A stretch of 11,551 bases of DNA, from positions 1 through 11,551 of the forward strand of contig JAEZZB010000041.1 in the NCBI GenBank assembly GCA_023442495.1, in the 5' to 3' direction. Below, one piece after another: positions 1 through 9,700 of this stretch. The stretch's first letter is position 1, and each line of letters opens with the position of its first letter. The stretch is from Bacillota bacterium (GTDB taxonomy: Bacteria > Bacillota > Clostridia > Tissierellales > Peptoniphilaceae). The position numbers and the translations under genes are program-made. Under the pieces are notes generated by a model. That model was given only the letters and a program-made list of their open reading frames with translations, was not told where the DNA came from and ran no database searches.

Positions 1-75
1 ATACTTAAAAATATATATACATATATCACATAGTATGGTTCATTAAATACATTATACTAAACGAATTCGATAAAA

Positions 76-84
76 TGATATAAT
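76..84 (+). promoter_or_regulatory. Extended -10 promoter of the CCA gene (leaderless start)
   Basis: TG at 76-77, one spacer base, then a perfect TATAAT at 79-84. No good -35 hexamer lies 16-18 bases upstream, which fits an extended -10 promoter. Transcription normally starts about seven bases past the hexamer, which is the A of the ATG at 91. There is no purine-rich ribosome binding site between 60 and 90, so the mRNA is probably leaderless. The promoter call rests on the visible motif; leaderlessness is inferred from spacing. Confidence 0.75.
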
Positions 85-90
85 ACAATT

Positions 91-1473
91 ATGGAAACTA
101 ATAAATCTCTTGAAATCGCAGAGAAAATCGCAAAAAAAGTTAATAAAAAAGGTGGACAAACTTACTTAGTAGGTGGATATGTGCGTGACGAATTTCGATT
201 TAAAATTGGTCAAACGAGAAAAGTAGATAAGGATATCGATATTGAGATACATGGAATTGAAAAAATAGTCCTAGAAAATATTCTAAGTGAATTTGGCCAC
301 GTCCTTGAAGTCGGTAAATCATTTGGAATCTATACTATAAGAAAATATAATTTGGATATTGCTCTTCCAAGAATTGAAACCAAAAACGGTCGAGGGCATA
401 CTGATTTTGACGTAGAAGTTGATCCATTTATCGGTACATATAAAGCTGCCGAAAGACGGGATTTTACAGTAAATTCCATAATGAAAGATTTAATTAAGGG
501 AGAATATATAGACCATTTTAACGGAATTGACGATATTAAAAATGGCGTTTTAAGATATATTAATAAAAATAAATTTCAAGAAGACGCCCTTCGTGTTTTA
601 CGTGCTTGTCAATTTGCAGCAAGATTTGAATACAAAATTGATAAAAAAACAACTGAACTTTGCAAACGAATAAATCTTTCAAATCTTTCAAAAGAAAGAG
701 TCTATACAGAAGTTAATAAAGGACTATTGTCAAATAAACCGTCAATATTCTTTAACTGTTTGAATGAAATGAATCAGTTAGAATACTGGTTTAAAGAACT
801 CTATGATTTACAAAAAGTAGAGCAAAATCAAATATTTCATGCCGAGGGCAATGTCTATAATCATACATTAATGGTCCTTGATGAAGGGGCTAAATTAATA
901 GATAGAGCAAATTACAAAAAAGAATTCATGTACGCCCTATTATGTCACGATTTTGGTAAAATTACTGCTACAAGTATCGAAAATGACAAAATACATTCTT
1001 ACAAACACGATGAAGAAGGTGTGCCACTTGCAAGAAAGTTTTTAAGAAGATTGTCTAACGAAAAATTTCTCATTAAATATGTTACGAACATGGTATTACA
1101 TCATATGAAGCCGAATCTGTATGCACGAGATAATTCTAAAATTAAGTCTACAAACAGACTATTTTTTAATTCCGTCGCTCCAAATGATTTGATACTGCTT
1201 TCAATGGCGGACGATAGGGGACGAATTTCACATACAGATAAAGGAAATACTGAAGACTTTCTATATGAAAGACTTAAAATATTTAATGAATATATGTCAA
1301 GGGATTATGTAAAAGGTAAGGAATTGATTGAAAATGGAATAAAACCGGGTCCTATATTTAAATTACTTTTAAATCTTCGAGATAAACATCGAATTGCAGG
1401 AGTATCTAAACGTGATTCATTAAAACAAATTATTGCATACAATAAAGAGCTAGAAAGTGTAAATAAAAGATGA
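91..1473 (+). CDS. cca: CCA tRNA nucleotidyltransferase with HD domain
   Basis: Adds or repairs the 3' CCA end of tRNAs from CTP and ATP, in the cytoplasm. The 460-residue protein shows the class II nucleotidyltransferase layout. The head has GGYVRD at residues 28-33 followed by the metal-binding DIDIE, with Asp48 and Asp50 as catalytic carboxylates. RRDFTVNSI at 122-130 and the EDALRVLRACQFAARF stretch at 164-179 are the conserved neck and RNA-binding motifs. A C-terminal HD phosphohydrolase-type domain follows (His258, HDFGK at 286-290, HH at 337-338), as in many Cca/PcnB-like enzymes. The Val in GGYVRD and the DIDIEIHG context mark a less common subgroup than the Bacillus enzyme. The ATG at 91 is the only sensible start: it fits the usual N-terminal distance to GG.VRD and sits just after a -10 box, with no Shine-Dalgarno. 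It converges with nadE, with 34 bases between the stop codons. A poly(A) polymerase role cannot be excluded from sequence. Confidence 0.9.
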   Translation: METNKSLEIAEKIAKKVNKKGGQTYLVGGYVRDEFRFKIGQTRKVDKDIDIEIHGIEKIVLENILSEFGHVLEVGKSFGIYTIRKYNLDIALPRIETKNGRGHTDFDVEVDPFIGTYKAAERRDFTVNSIMKDLIKGEYIDHFNGIDDIKNGVLRYINKNKFQEDALRVLRACQFAARFEYKIDKKTTELCKRINLSNLSKERVYTEVNKGLLSNKPSIFFNCLNEMNQLEYWFKELYDLQKVEQNQIFHAEGNVYNHTLMVLDEGAKLIDRANYKKEFMYALLCHDFGKITATSIENDKIHSYKHDEEGVPLARKFLRRLSNEKFLIKYVTNMVLHHMKPNLYARDNSKIKSTNRLFFNSVAPNDLILLSMADDRGRISHTDKGNTEDFLYERLKIFNEYMSRDYVKGKELIENGIKPGPIFKLLLNLRDKHRIAGVSKRDSLKQIIAYNKELESVNKR

Positions 1474-1485
1474 TAAGATTATTAA

Positions 1486-1509
1486 AAAAGAGAGGGGTCC
1501 CTCTCTTTT
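1486..1509. terminator. Bidirectional rho-independent terminator between cca and nadE
   Basis: A perfect 10-bp stem pairs 1486-1495 (AAAAGAGAGG) with 1500-1509 (CCTCTCTTTT) around a four-base GGTC loop. The plus strand continues into AATATTTTTT and the minus strand into TTTTTTAAT, so both directions have a T-rich tail. It closes both convergent genes. The nadE stop codon (1508-1510 on the plus strand) overlaps the base of the stem. Confidence 0.92.
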
Positions 1510-3376
1510 AATATTTTTTCACATCTTTAATTAGTGCATTGCTATCAATATCTGATGGCATATTAAATCCGAATTTTGGATTCAGTGAATAATCAAGTAT
1601 TTGTGGACCATCTGGTGCAACATTTCGCTTGAATTGTTGCGTTACAAATCTTTGTAAGAATTTTACATAACATTTACCGATTTCCTCTTTAGAGTATTTA
1701 TTAGAAAAGGCCATTTCACTAAGTGTCTGTATTTCTCCTATTTCAAGTTTATTTTTAATTAAATGATATATGAAAAAATCGTGTAATTCATATGGGCCTA
1801 TGCTATCTTCGGTAATTTGATTAATTTTACCAGTTTCACTAGTCGGAAGTAATTCGGGAGAGATTGGCGTATCTAATATATCGTGTAAAGTCTTTTTAAG
1901 TATTTCGTCATTTGTACTGCTTGCTACAAATCTTACCACTTCTTTAAGTAATGTCTTAGGCAAGCCACAATTAATTGAATACATTGACATATGGTCGCCA
2001 TTATATGTCGCCCAACCTAGAGCAATTTCAGACATATTACCAGTACCTAAAACTATACCTCCATTTTTATTTGCAAGATCCATTAAAATTTGCGTTCTTT
2101 CACGAGCTTGTGCATTTTCAAATGTTATATCAAATTGATTTTCATCATGACCAATATCTTTGAAATGTTGTAAAACTGATTCTTTAATTGATATTTCTTC
2201 AAGCGTTACATTATAAGCTTTTGCAAGTTCGGTTGCATTATTTTTAGTTCTTCGAGATGTTCCAAGCCCTGGCATAGTTATGGCATGTATATCTTTTGAA
2301 TCATATCCGAGTTTGTAATAGCTAAGTGACGCTATTATCAATGCAAGTGTTGAATCTAGTCCGCCAGATAGTCCCAAGTATATTTTTTTATCAGGTATGT
2401 GTTTTATTCTTCTTACAAGAGCCTCTGATTGGATATTTATGATATTTTTCATAAAAGAATTCCAATTTTCCTTAGGCGGAAGATATGGATATGGATTTAT
2501 CTTTCTTTTAATGACAAATTCTTTTTTACTAAGTCTTGTTTCAAAGTTGTAATATTGAGAAAGGAAATTATCGAATTGCCCATCATTTCTTCTAAATTCT
2601 GATAAGTGGATATCATTGTAAATCATGCCATTTGAAAAAATTTTTCCTTGTTCAATAATATTGCCTGCTGTAATTATATACTTATGTGCAGAATACACAG
2701 AATTTGAGCTAGATTCATTGATAGAAGGACCCGTATATACCACTGTATTATTTCTAGTTTTCGATAAATTCATTAAATTTTCTTTTAATGAATCCATTTT
2801 ATATACATTTACCGGTTCACTTCCGGGAATTAATAATAAATCGTATTTATTATTTGAATCAATATTTGAATGACTAACTAAATTTTCGAAATGTAAATCG
2901 ATTGTAATATCCAAGCTTTTAATATTTAACAGGAAATTAGTATTGATATCAATATTAAAATCTTCTAGCTCTAAACTATATGAATCATCAAAATTATCAA
3001 AAATGTTTTTTTCGTATTTATTTAGATAAGTCTTAGATTTTCCACCGATGAATTGACCATTTTGAATGGCAACCATTGTATTATAATATTTGCTATTATT
3101 ATATGTAGGAAGTCCAAGATATACAATTGTATTAAATTCTTTAGAAAATTTTGCTATTTCAATTAACGCTTTATAAGATCTTTTAACAATTTCTCTTGTT
3201 GCAATATACTCACCACAACTAACTCCAGTTAATGTAAGTTCAGGAAACAAAAGAATATCGACTCCATTATTTCCAGCAAAATTAATATATTTAATTATTT
3301 CATCTTTATTGTCTTCAACATTTAATAGCTTAGTATTAATATTTGCTGCAGCAATTCTTAAAAATTTATTGTGCAT
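1508..3376 (-). CDS. nadE: NAD+ synthetase, glutamine-dependent type, with altered glutaminase site
   Basis: Catalyses the last step of NAD synthesis, amidation of deamido-NAD with ATP. The 622-residue protein has both family domains. The N-terminal nitrilase-type glutaminase (about 1-280) keeps Glu46 in FPELTLTG and Lys115 in SKTYL. The C-terminal synthetase (about 300-622) has the ATP PP-loop SGGLDST at 337-343, RERTQILMDLAN at 425-436, GTGNMSEIALGWATYNGD at 444-461, ISPELLP at 505-511, IGPYELHDFF at 526-535 and QQFKR at 580-584. At the place of the usual ICEDLW glutaminase motif the protein reads LHFENLV (161-167), so the nucleophilic Cys is replaced, apparently by Phe163. The only cysteines are 54, 470 and 569. 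The synthetase half looks intact, so an ammonia-using enzyme is likely. Start: ATG with GGAGG at 3381-3385, four bases upstream; the N-terminus FLRIAAANIN fits the family. The gene is transcribed divergently from the GH31 gene. Confidence 0.93.
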   Translation of the reverse strand: MHNKFLRIAAANINTKLLNVEDNKDEIIKYINFAGNNGVDILLFPELTLTGVSCGEYIATREIVKRSYKALIEIAKFSKEFNTIVYLGLPTYNNSKYYNTMVAIQNGQFIGGKSKTYLNKYEKNIFDNFDDSYSLELEDFNIDINTNFLLNIKSLDITIDLHFENLVSHSNIDSNNKYDLLLIPGSEPVNVYKMDSLKENLMNLSKTRNNTVVYTGPSINESSSNSVYSAHKYIITAGNIIEQGKIFSNGMIYNDIHLSEFRRNDGQFDNFLSQYYNFETRLSKKEFVIKRKINPYPYLPPKENWNSFMKNIINIQSEALVRRIKHIPDKKIYLGLSGGLDSTLALIIASLSYYKLGYDSKDIHAITMPGLGTSRRTKNNATELAKAYNVTLEEISIKESVLQHFKDIGHDENQFDITFENAQARERTQILMDLANKNGGIVLGTGNMSEIALGWATYNGDHMSMYSINCGLPKTLLKEVVRFVASSTNDEILKKTLHDILDTPISPELLPTSETGKINQITEDSIGPYELHDFFIYHLIKNKLEIGEIQTLSEMAFSNKYSKEEIGKCYVKFLQRFVTQQFKRNVAPDGPQILDYSLNPKFGFNMPSDIDSNALIKDVKKY

Positions 3377-3414
3377 ATTTCCTCCGATTTGTAATGAATC
3401 TAATCTACTTCTAT

Positions 3415-3423
3415 TTTATAACA
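3415..3423 (-). promoter_or_regulatory. Putative extended -10 promoter of nadE
   Basis: On the minus strand this reads TG-T-TATAAA, an extended -10 with five of six hexamer matches. It would start transcription near 3408 and give a leader of about 30 bases containing the GGAGG at 3381-3385. No clear -35 is visible, as with the other promoters in this window. Confidence 0.5.
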
Positions 3424-3474
3424 TACAACTAAAATTTTAAATATACCTAAATAATGTAATAATATTTTAATAAT

Positions 3475-3488
3475 TAAAAACGCTTGCA
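3475..3488. promoter_or_regulatory. cre-like (CcpA / LacI-family) operator
   Basis: TAAAAACGCTTGCA matches the CcpA consensus TGWAARCGYTWNCW at 13 of 14 positions; only the second base differs. The central CG and flanking half-sites are intact. It lies 52 bp upstream of the nadE -10 hexamer and about 185 bp upstream of the GH31 -10. A glycoside hydrolase gene is a typical catabolite-control target, but a dedicated LacI-family regulator could use the same site. Confidence 0.55.
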
Positions 3489-3525
3489 AATAAGTTGTTT
3501 TAACAGTATGAGTAAAAAAATACAA

Positions 3526-3539
3526 TGCAAGCTTGTAAT
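3526..3539. promoter_or_regulatory. Second operator-like site (TGCAAGC half-site repeat)
   Basis: TGCAAGCTTGTAAT repeats the TGCAAGC half-site of the operator at 3475-3488, seen there in reverse complement (GCTTGCA at 3482-3488). The symmetric core CAAGCTTG lies at 3528-3535. Centre-to-centre distance is about 51 bp, close to five helical turns, which would suit a protein bound to both sites. It lacks the central CG, so it is a weaker match to cre. Confidence 0.35.
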
Positions 3540-3559
3540 ACAACTTAAAAGATAAAAAT

Positions 3560-3640
3560 ATAACTATTCACTCAAAATTGCCAAATCATGTACTTTAGTG
3601 TTTAATCTAAGATTAAAAGTAGTGAGAATGGTGTAGTTAT
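3560..3640. repeat. 81-bp imperfect inverted repeat with central palindrome
   Basis: The ends ATAACTA (3560-3566) and TAGTTAT (3634-3640) are exact inverse complements. Inside, ATTC (3566-3569) can pair with GAAT (3626-3629). Near the right side is a 17-base odd palindrome TTTAATCT-A-AGATTAAA (3601-3617), and TACTTT (3591-3596) mirrors AAAGTA (3616-3621). The block ends 34 bases before the GH31 -10 box. It may be an operator cluster, a structured leader from an upstream start, or the remnant of a small element. No function is assigned. Confidence 0.4.
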
Positions 3641-3673
3641 TTATATGAACGATTTTTATATAATTAATTTTTA

Positions 3674-3682
3674 TGGTATAAT
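3674..3682 (+). promoter_or_regulatory. Extended -10 promoter of the GH31 gene
   Basis: TGG followed by a perfect TATAAT at 3677-3682. The -35 area (3653-3659) is only T-rich. A start near 3689 gives a leader of about 60 bases carrying AAAGGGAGG, with GGAGG at 3739-3743, five bases before the ATG at 3749. Confidence 0.7.
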
Positions 3683-3748
3683 GGTAATGACCACGATATC
3701 ATATATCAATATGGGAATCAAATTTGGGAACAAGAAAGGGAGGAAAGA

Positions 3749-6700
3749 ATGAAGAAATTGTTGAAAAAAATAGGATTAATTTCTATGGCATCGCTGATGT
3801 TATTAGGTCCTATATCTCAAATTGGAGCAGGAGGGTATGTGTATGCTAATGAAACTCGTGACAATTCAATACAAAAAGCTGAGTTGGACAAGAATAATAA
3901 AAATATAGCATATTTAACATACAGCAATGGTTATAAATCAAAAATTACATTTTTAGAAAATGGTATTTTTAGATTTAATATAGATCCTAGTGGAAAATTT
4001 GAAGAGTATGCAAAACCTACAAACAAAAATCATATAGGAAGAATTCAACAGCAACCGGACGATTCTTCAATATATACAAAACCAGAAATTAAAATTGAAA
4101 CAAAAGATCAAACATTTGATTTAAAAGTAAACACAACAACTATTTCATTTGATAAAAATACGGGGAAAATGACTGTATTAAATGGAGATAGAATAGTTTT
4201 AGAGGAAAGTGAACCTATCGAATTAACAAATAGAAGTAGTGTTCAAAAAATAATTGCGGGAGATGATGAATATTTTTATGGCGGTGGTACGCAAAATGGA
4301 AGATTTTCACATAAAGGTGAAAAAATTCAAATAGTAAATACCAATTCCTGGGTAGACGGTGGAGTGGCATCACCAAATCCATTTTATTGGTCTACAAAGG
4401 GATATGGTGTACTTAGAAATACATTTCAAGCAGGTAATTACGACTTCCAAAAAACAAATGCAAATGAAGTGTTAACGACACATTCAGATTCCGAATTTGA
4501 CGCATATTACTTTATATCCGATTCACAAGATGTAAGACAGATAGCAAAAGATGTATTAAATGATTATTATACTGTAACAGGGAATGCTGTCTTGTTACCA
4601 GAATACGGATTTTATTTAGGTCATTTAAATTGCTATAACCGTGATGGTTGGAAAGTTTACGAACCAGGCAAAGATAGAAAAGCACCATGGACTTTAGAAG
4701 ATGGTAATAAATATGTAGAATTTGAACAAAGAGACGGCTACGTAATTTCAGAAGGTACTTGGGTTGAAACTTTAAATAATGAACGTCCGACAGTATTGGC
4801 CGATAAATTTAAGGGTACCGTTAATGATGAAACATATAAGTTTTCAGCTAGAGCCGTAATAGATGGTCACGTAAATAAAGACATGCCGTTAGCATGGTTT
4901 TTACCAAATGATGGATATGGTTGCGGATTTGGACAAAACGGTTATGAATATGTTGGCCATGATATGGATAAAAAAGTTCAGGCCATAGATGCAAACGTTG
5001 AAAATTTAAGAAGATTTACCGACTATGCTAATAGTTACGGGGTACAAACGGGACTTTGGACTCAATCACAACTCGAACCTTCTACAAGTCCGACACTTCA
5101 ATACCAAAAATTACGTGATTTTGACAAAGAAGTAAAAATTGGCGGAATAAGCACCTTAAAGACAGACGTAGCGTGGGTCGGACCTGGATATTCTTTCGGT
5201 CTAGATGGTCTTACAAAAGCGTATAAAGTATTTGGCGAAGTTGGTAAACGACCAAATATTATTACACTTGACGGTTGGGCAGGCACACAAAGATACGGTA
5301 GTATATGGACCGGTGATCAAGTTGGTGGTAACTGGGAATATATAAGATTCCATATACCTACATTTATAGGACAAAGTTTATCAGGAAATCCTAACATCGG
5401 TAGTGATATGGACGGTATCTTTGGAGGACAAGCAATAATAGCAACCCGTGATTTCCAATTTAAGGCATTTGCACCACAAATGCTTGACATGGATGGATGG
5501 GGAGCATTGGCTAAGAAACCGTACTATCATGATGCGAAATATAACGCAATCATTCGTATGTATTTAAAACTAAAGGCACAAATGATGCCATATAATTATA
5601 CACTAGCACATGAAGCTACAACTTCACTACCTATGGTACGTGCAATGTTTTTAGAATATCCAAATGACGGTAATTCATATAATAAGGCACTTACACAATA
5701 TCAATATATGTGGGGTTCTAATTTCTTAGTGGCACCCGTATATGCAAATACGGCCATGAATGATGGTGGCGATGATGTAAGAAATAATATATATTTACCA
5801 GATAAAAATCAAATTTGGATAGATTATTTCTCAGGTAAACAATACAAAGGTGGACAAATTTTAAATAATTACGATGCACCTATTTGGAAATTACCTCTAT
5901 TTGTAAAAAATGGTTCAATAATACCAATGTACGAAGAAAATAATAATCCAAATCCTAAAAATGATATTAATACTAAAGGTTTAGATAAGACTAAGAGAAT
6001 AGTAGAATTTTATCCTTACGGCGACACGTCATTTGAATTATTTGAAGATGACGGTGTAAGCTTAAATGTACACAAAAAAAATGATAAGATAGAGTCTGTC
6101 GATTATGGAGATAATGTAAAAACTTTAATTAATTCAAAAGTTGAAGGAACTAAAGCTACACTTACCATAAATAAATCGGAAGGTACGTATAATGGATATG
6201 ACAGTAATAGGGAAACGACATTTATCGTAAATGTGAGTAAAAAACCGACTAGTGTTAATGCTCAAAATGGTCAAAGCGAGTTACAATTAAAAGAAGTAAA
6301 TTCACTAGAAGAATTTAATAAAGAAGACAATCACAATGTATTTTTCTACGATGAAAGACCAAATCTAAATAGATACACACTAGAAGATGAAAAAGAGGCA
6401 TTTTCAGATGAGATTATTACTACACCTAAATTATATGTAAGACTTGAAAGAACGGATGTAAATGAAAATGTACAAATAGTTACTTTAGAAGGCTTTGAAA
6501 ATACTGGTGTATTCGATATAGATGAAATAAATCAAGATCTTAAAGTACCTACTTTAAGAAATGAAGAAGAAAAGGCGACTCCTACAAGTTTCGTAATAAG
6601 TTGGGATAAAGTGGACGGAGCGACATCATATGAAATAGAACTTGATGGAAACATCCACAATGTAGGTGATGTAAGTACTCATAAATTTATTGACCTGAGA

Positions 6701-9700
6701 TACAATACCGATTATAAAGTGCGTATACGTGCAAGAAATAACACGGGTTATTCAAATTGGTCAGAAATTATGACTATTAAGACTTTAGATGATCCATGGA
6801 GAAATGTTCCATATCCTAAAAATATAATTTGGAAAGGTGGAGATTCATGGGGAGCTCTAAATAATGCTTTTGATCACGATGATAATACAATGTTCCATTC
6901 AACCGGAAATTCAATAGATCAAGAAATGATAGTTGATTATGGTAAGGCATATAAAGTTGATTATTTCAAATACGTTCCACGTACAAACGCTGGAAATGGA
7001 AATGTATCAAAAATGGATATTTACATCAGTTTAGATGGTGTTTATTGGGAAAAAATTCATGACGGGGAAACTGACCCATGGACAACGGATGCAAAACCTA
7101 AAACTGTAAAATTTGGAGATGACGAAAATCCTAAAGCTCTAAGATATATAAAATATGTTCCTAAAAAAACTTTAGGTGGATTTTTCTCAGCAAATGGTTT
7201 GCATGTATATAAGAAAGATGGATCTAGTCCATTTACAGTAGGTAGTAATACTGAAAGAGTGGGCATAAGCGTGGATGATCTTACAAATCTTGGAAATTAT
7301 CTAGCAAAATCAATAAATAATGATCCGGTTACTTTCAAGTCACAAATTAAAGATAGATTTGCAGATATAAATTCAAATGATATTTATGATGTATATGATT
7401 ATGCATTCACACAATTCAAGGCAAATGGTGGTACAAAACAAACAGGTAAAGTAGATGGTAATCTCGTATTTTTATATGATAAAAATAAAGCCAGTGCAGG
7501 AGAAGTATTTAATGTCACCATATATGGAGATTCACTGGAAAATGTAAATGCATTTGGTGCTATATTAACTTATAACAAAGATGTAGCAGAAATTGTTAGA
7601 CAAGATATTGGAGCTGCTAAACAAGATTTAGTACAAAACTCTTATATAGCAGGTATGGAATACTTATCATTGAATACTTCATATGAAAATGAAAATAAAG
7701 GCGAACTAAATATTGCTTTTGTAAATTCAGGTGATAAGCCATTAATAAATGGTTCACATGAATTGGCTAGCTTTAAGGTAAAAGCAAATACAGATATAGA
7801 AGATATAAACAGTATATTTACATTTGATAATGTAATGATCATAGGTCCAAATTATGATTTTAAAACATTTGATGTAAGTAATGTACCAACAATACCAGAT
7901 ATAGAAGGTGAAACTGAAGTCAAATTAACACAATCAGATTTTAATATAACTATGACGAATGAATATTTCACTGAAGATGATGGAACGAATGTCCAAGAAT
8001 TAATACAACAAAAATCATATAGTGGATTATTTGATAACAATTTAGATCCTAATTTTGAATTTGTATGGAAATATGATGGATCTCCTCATGATCCACAAAA
8101 ACACAAATTACCGGCAACCATTCATTTACAATTAAAGAATCCTCAAACATTGGATAGATTCATATTGTTTAACAGACAAAACTTAAATGCAAATGGTGCA
8201 ATTGGCGGTATGCAAGTAGAATTTACCTTTGAAGATGACACAAAACAAAGTCAAAAGATTGATGGGGCACAAAAGTCATACGAAGTAAAAGTGGAAGAAG
8301 ATAAGAATGTAAAAAATATTGATGTAACAGTATTTGCCGGTAAAACTGGTGATGATATGCTTACTTTATCAGAAATTGAAGTGTATCATAAGGACGGAAT
8401 AAAAATAGAGAGTATATCATTATCTGAAGATAATAAAGATACTCTTTATGTAGGAGAAATATCAGAAGTAAAAGCTAATGTTGTATCTACTAACAATAAA
8501 AATCCTTACTATACAGTTGAAAGTGAAGATGAAAATGTAGCAAGTATAATAATTACAGGTACAGAAGAGAATATAAGATATTTAGTTCACGCACATAATC
8601 CTGGTGAAACGACTCTAACATTCACTGCAAAAGGCAATGATAGTAAGACGGTATCTTATAAACTTACAGTATTAGAAGGTGTAAATACAAAAGAGTTAGA
8701 AGATGAAATAGCTAAGGCAAAAGAACTAAATAGCTATATGTATACAGATGAATCTTATGAAGAATTTATGAATGTAGTGAATGATAAAATAAAACTTCTT
8801 CAATCTGATTCATATACTAAGGACGATATTGAATTCGCAACAAGAGAAATAAGACAAGCTTATGGTTTACTAGCATTAAGAACTTTAGATGAAAGCATGT
8901 TGATAAATACTCTTGAAAATAAGGATGTCGTAAGTGTAGAAAGTTTTACAACAGATGCTTCTTTCGAAGATGCAACAGCTGATAAATTATTAGATCACGA
9001 CGATCAAACTTATTGGCATAATAATTATACGAATCATGAAAAGAGCACATTACCACAAAATATAGTATTTAAGCTTAATAATGAATTTAAATTAAATGCT
9101 ATCGCTTTCTTACCACATAGTACACATAAACATGCAGATGTACTTAAGGTTAATATTGAATTAAGTGAAGATGGAACAGAGTTTGTAAATATGGGAAGCT
9201 ACGAATTCGATAGAGAAAATAATTCCCTTACAAATCGTGATCAGTTTAAAGCTATGTTCTTTACACCTACAAATGCAAAATTTGTAAGATTTACAGTGCT
9301 TGATGCTACTCCAGCAGGAAAAGACAGATATAATATGTCTATGGCAGAAGTAAGATTTTATGGTGAAAAATTATTACCAGATGTTGATACTATATTACTA
9401 GAAGAAAAAATCAAAGAAGCTGAAACATTGAATCAAGATGATTATGAAAAAACTAGTTGGGAAAAATTCAAATCAGTCTATGATGAAAGTGTTAAGTTGT
9501 TGCAAAATGCAGAAAAAACTCAAGATGAAGTAGATAAACAAGTTACTAAATTAACTCAAGCTATAAATGATCTTAAAAAGAACATTGTAACACCAGATCC
9601 AGATCTTTTAGAAACTAAAGGATTTGCTTCAACTAAAATAAATGTAAGAGTTGAGCCAAATGGTCCAATCATTGGTACTCTTGATAAAGGTTCATTTGTT

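Larger units (their letters stand above)
3377..3748. other. 372-bp divergent control region between nadE and the GH31 gene
   Basis: No credible gene lies here. From left to right it holds the nadE ribosome binding site (3381-3385), the nadE -10 (3415-3423), a cre-like operator (3475-3488) with a related second site (3526-3539), an imperfect inverted repeat (3560-3640), the GH31 -10 (3674-3682) and the GH31 ribosome binding site (3738-3743). The segment 3424-3474 is plain AT-rich DNA with nothing recognisable. Confidence 0.7.

Noticed and set aside
1..60. AT-rich alternating sequence (ATATATATAC...ATATAT) at the window start
   Set aside because: Low-complexity intergenic DNA; no stable hairpin with a T tail, no RNA gene and no repeat unit is seen.
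1975..2163. 62-codon open frame on the plus strand inside nadE
   Set aside because: Antisense shadow of a strongly conserved coding region; no ribosome binding site and no recognisable protein features.
2625..2873. 82-codon open frame on the plus strand inside nadE, with hydrophobic stretches
   Set aside because: It lies opposite the conserved reading frame of nadE and lacks a convincing start signal; the hydrophobic look comes from complementing AT-rich codons.
3377..3748. Possible riboswitch or tRNA in the divergent region
   Set aside because: No known aptamer core, T-box motif or tRNA cloverleaf signature is recognisable; only palindromes and operator-like sites are visible.
5098..8040. 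Several 60-70 codon minus-strand frames inside the GH31 gene
   Set aside because: All oppose intact domains of the GH31 protein and have no ribosome binding sites or family motifs.
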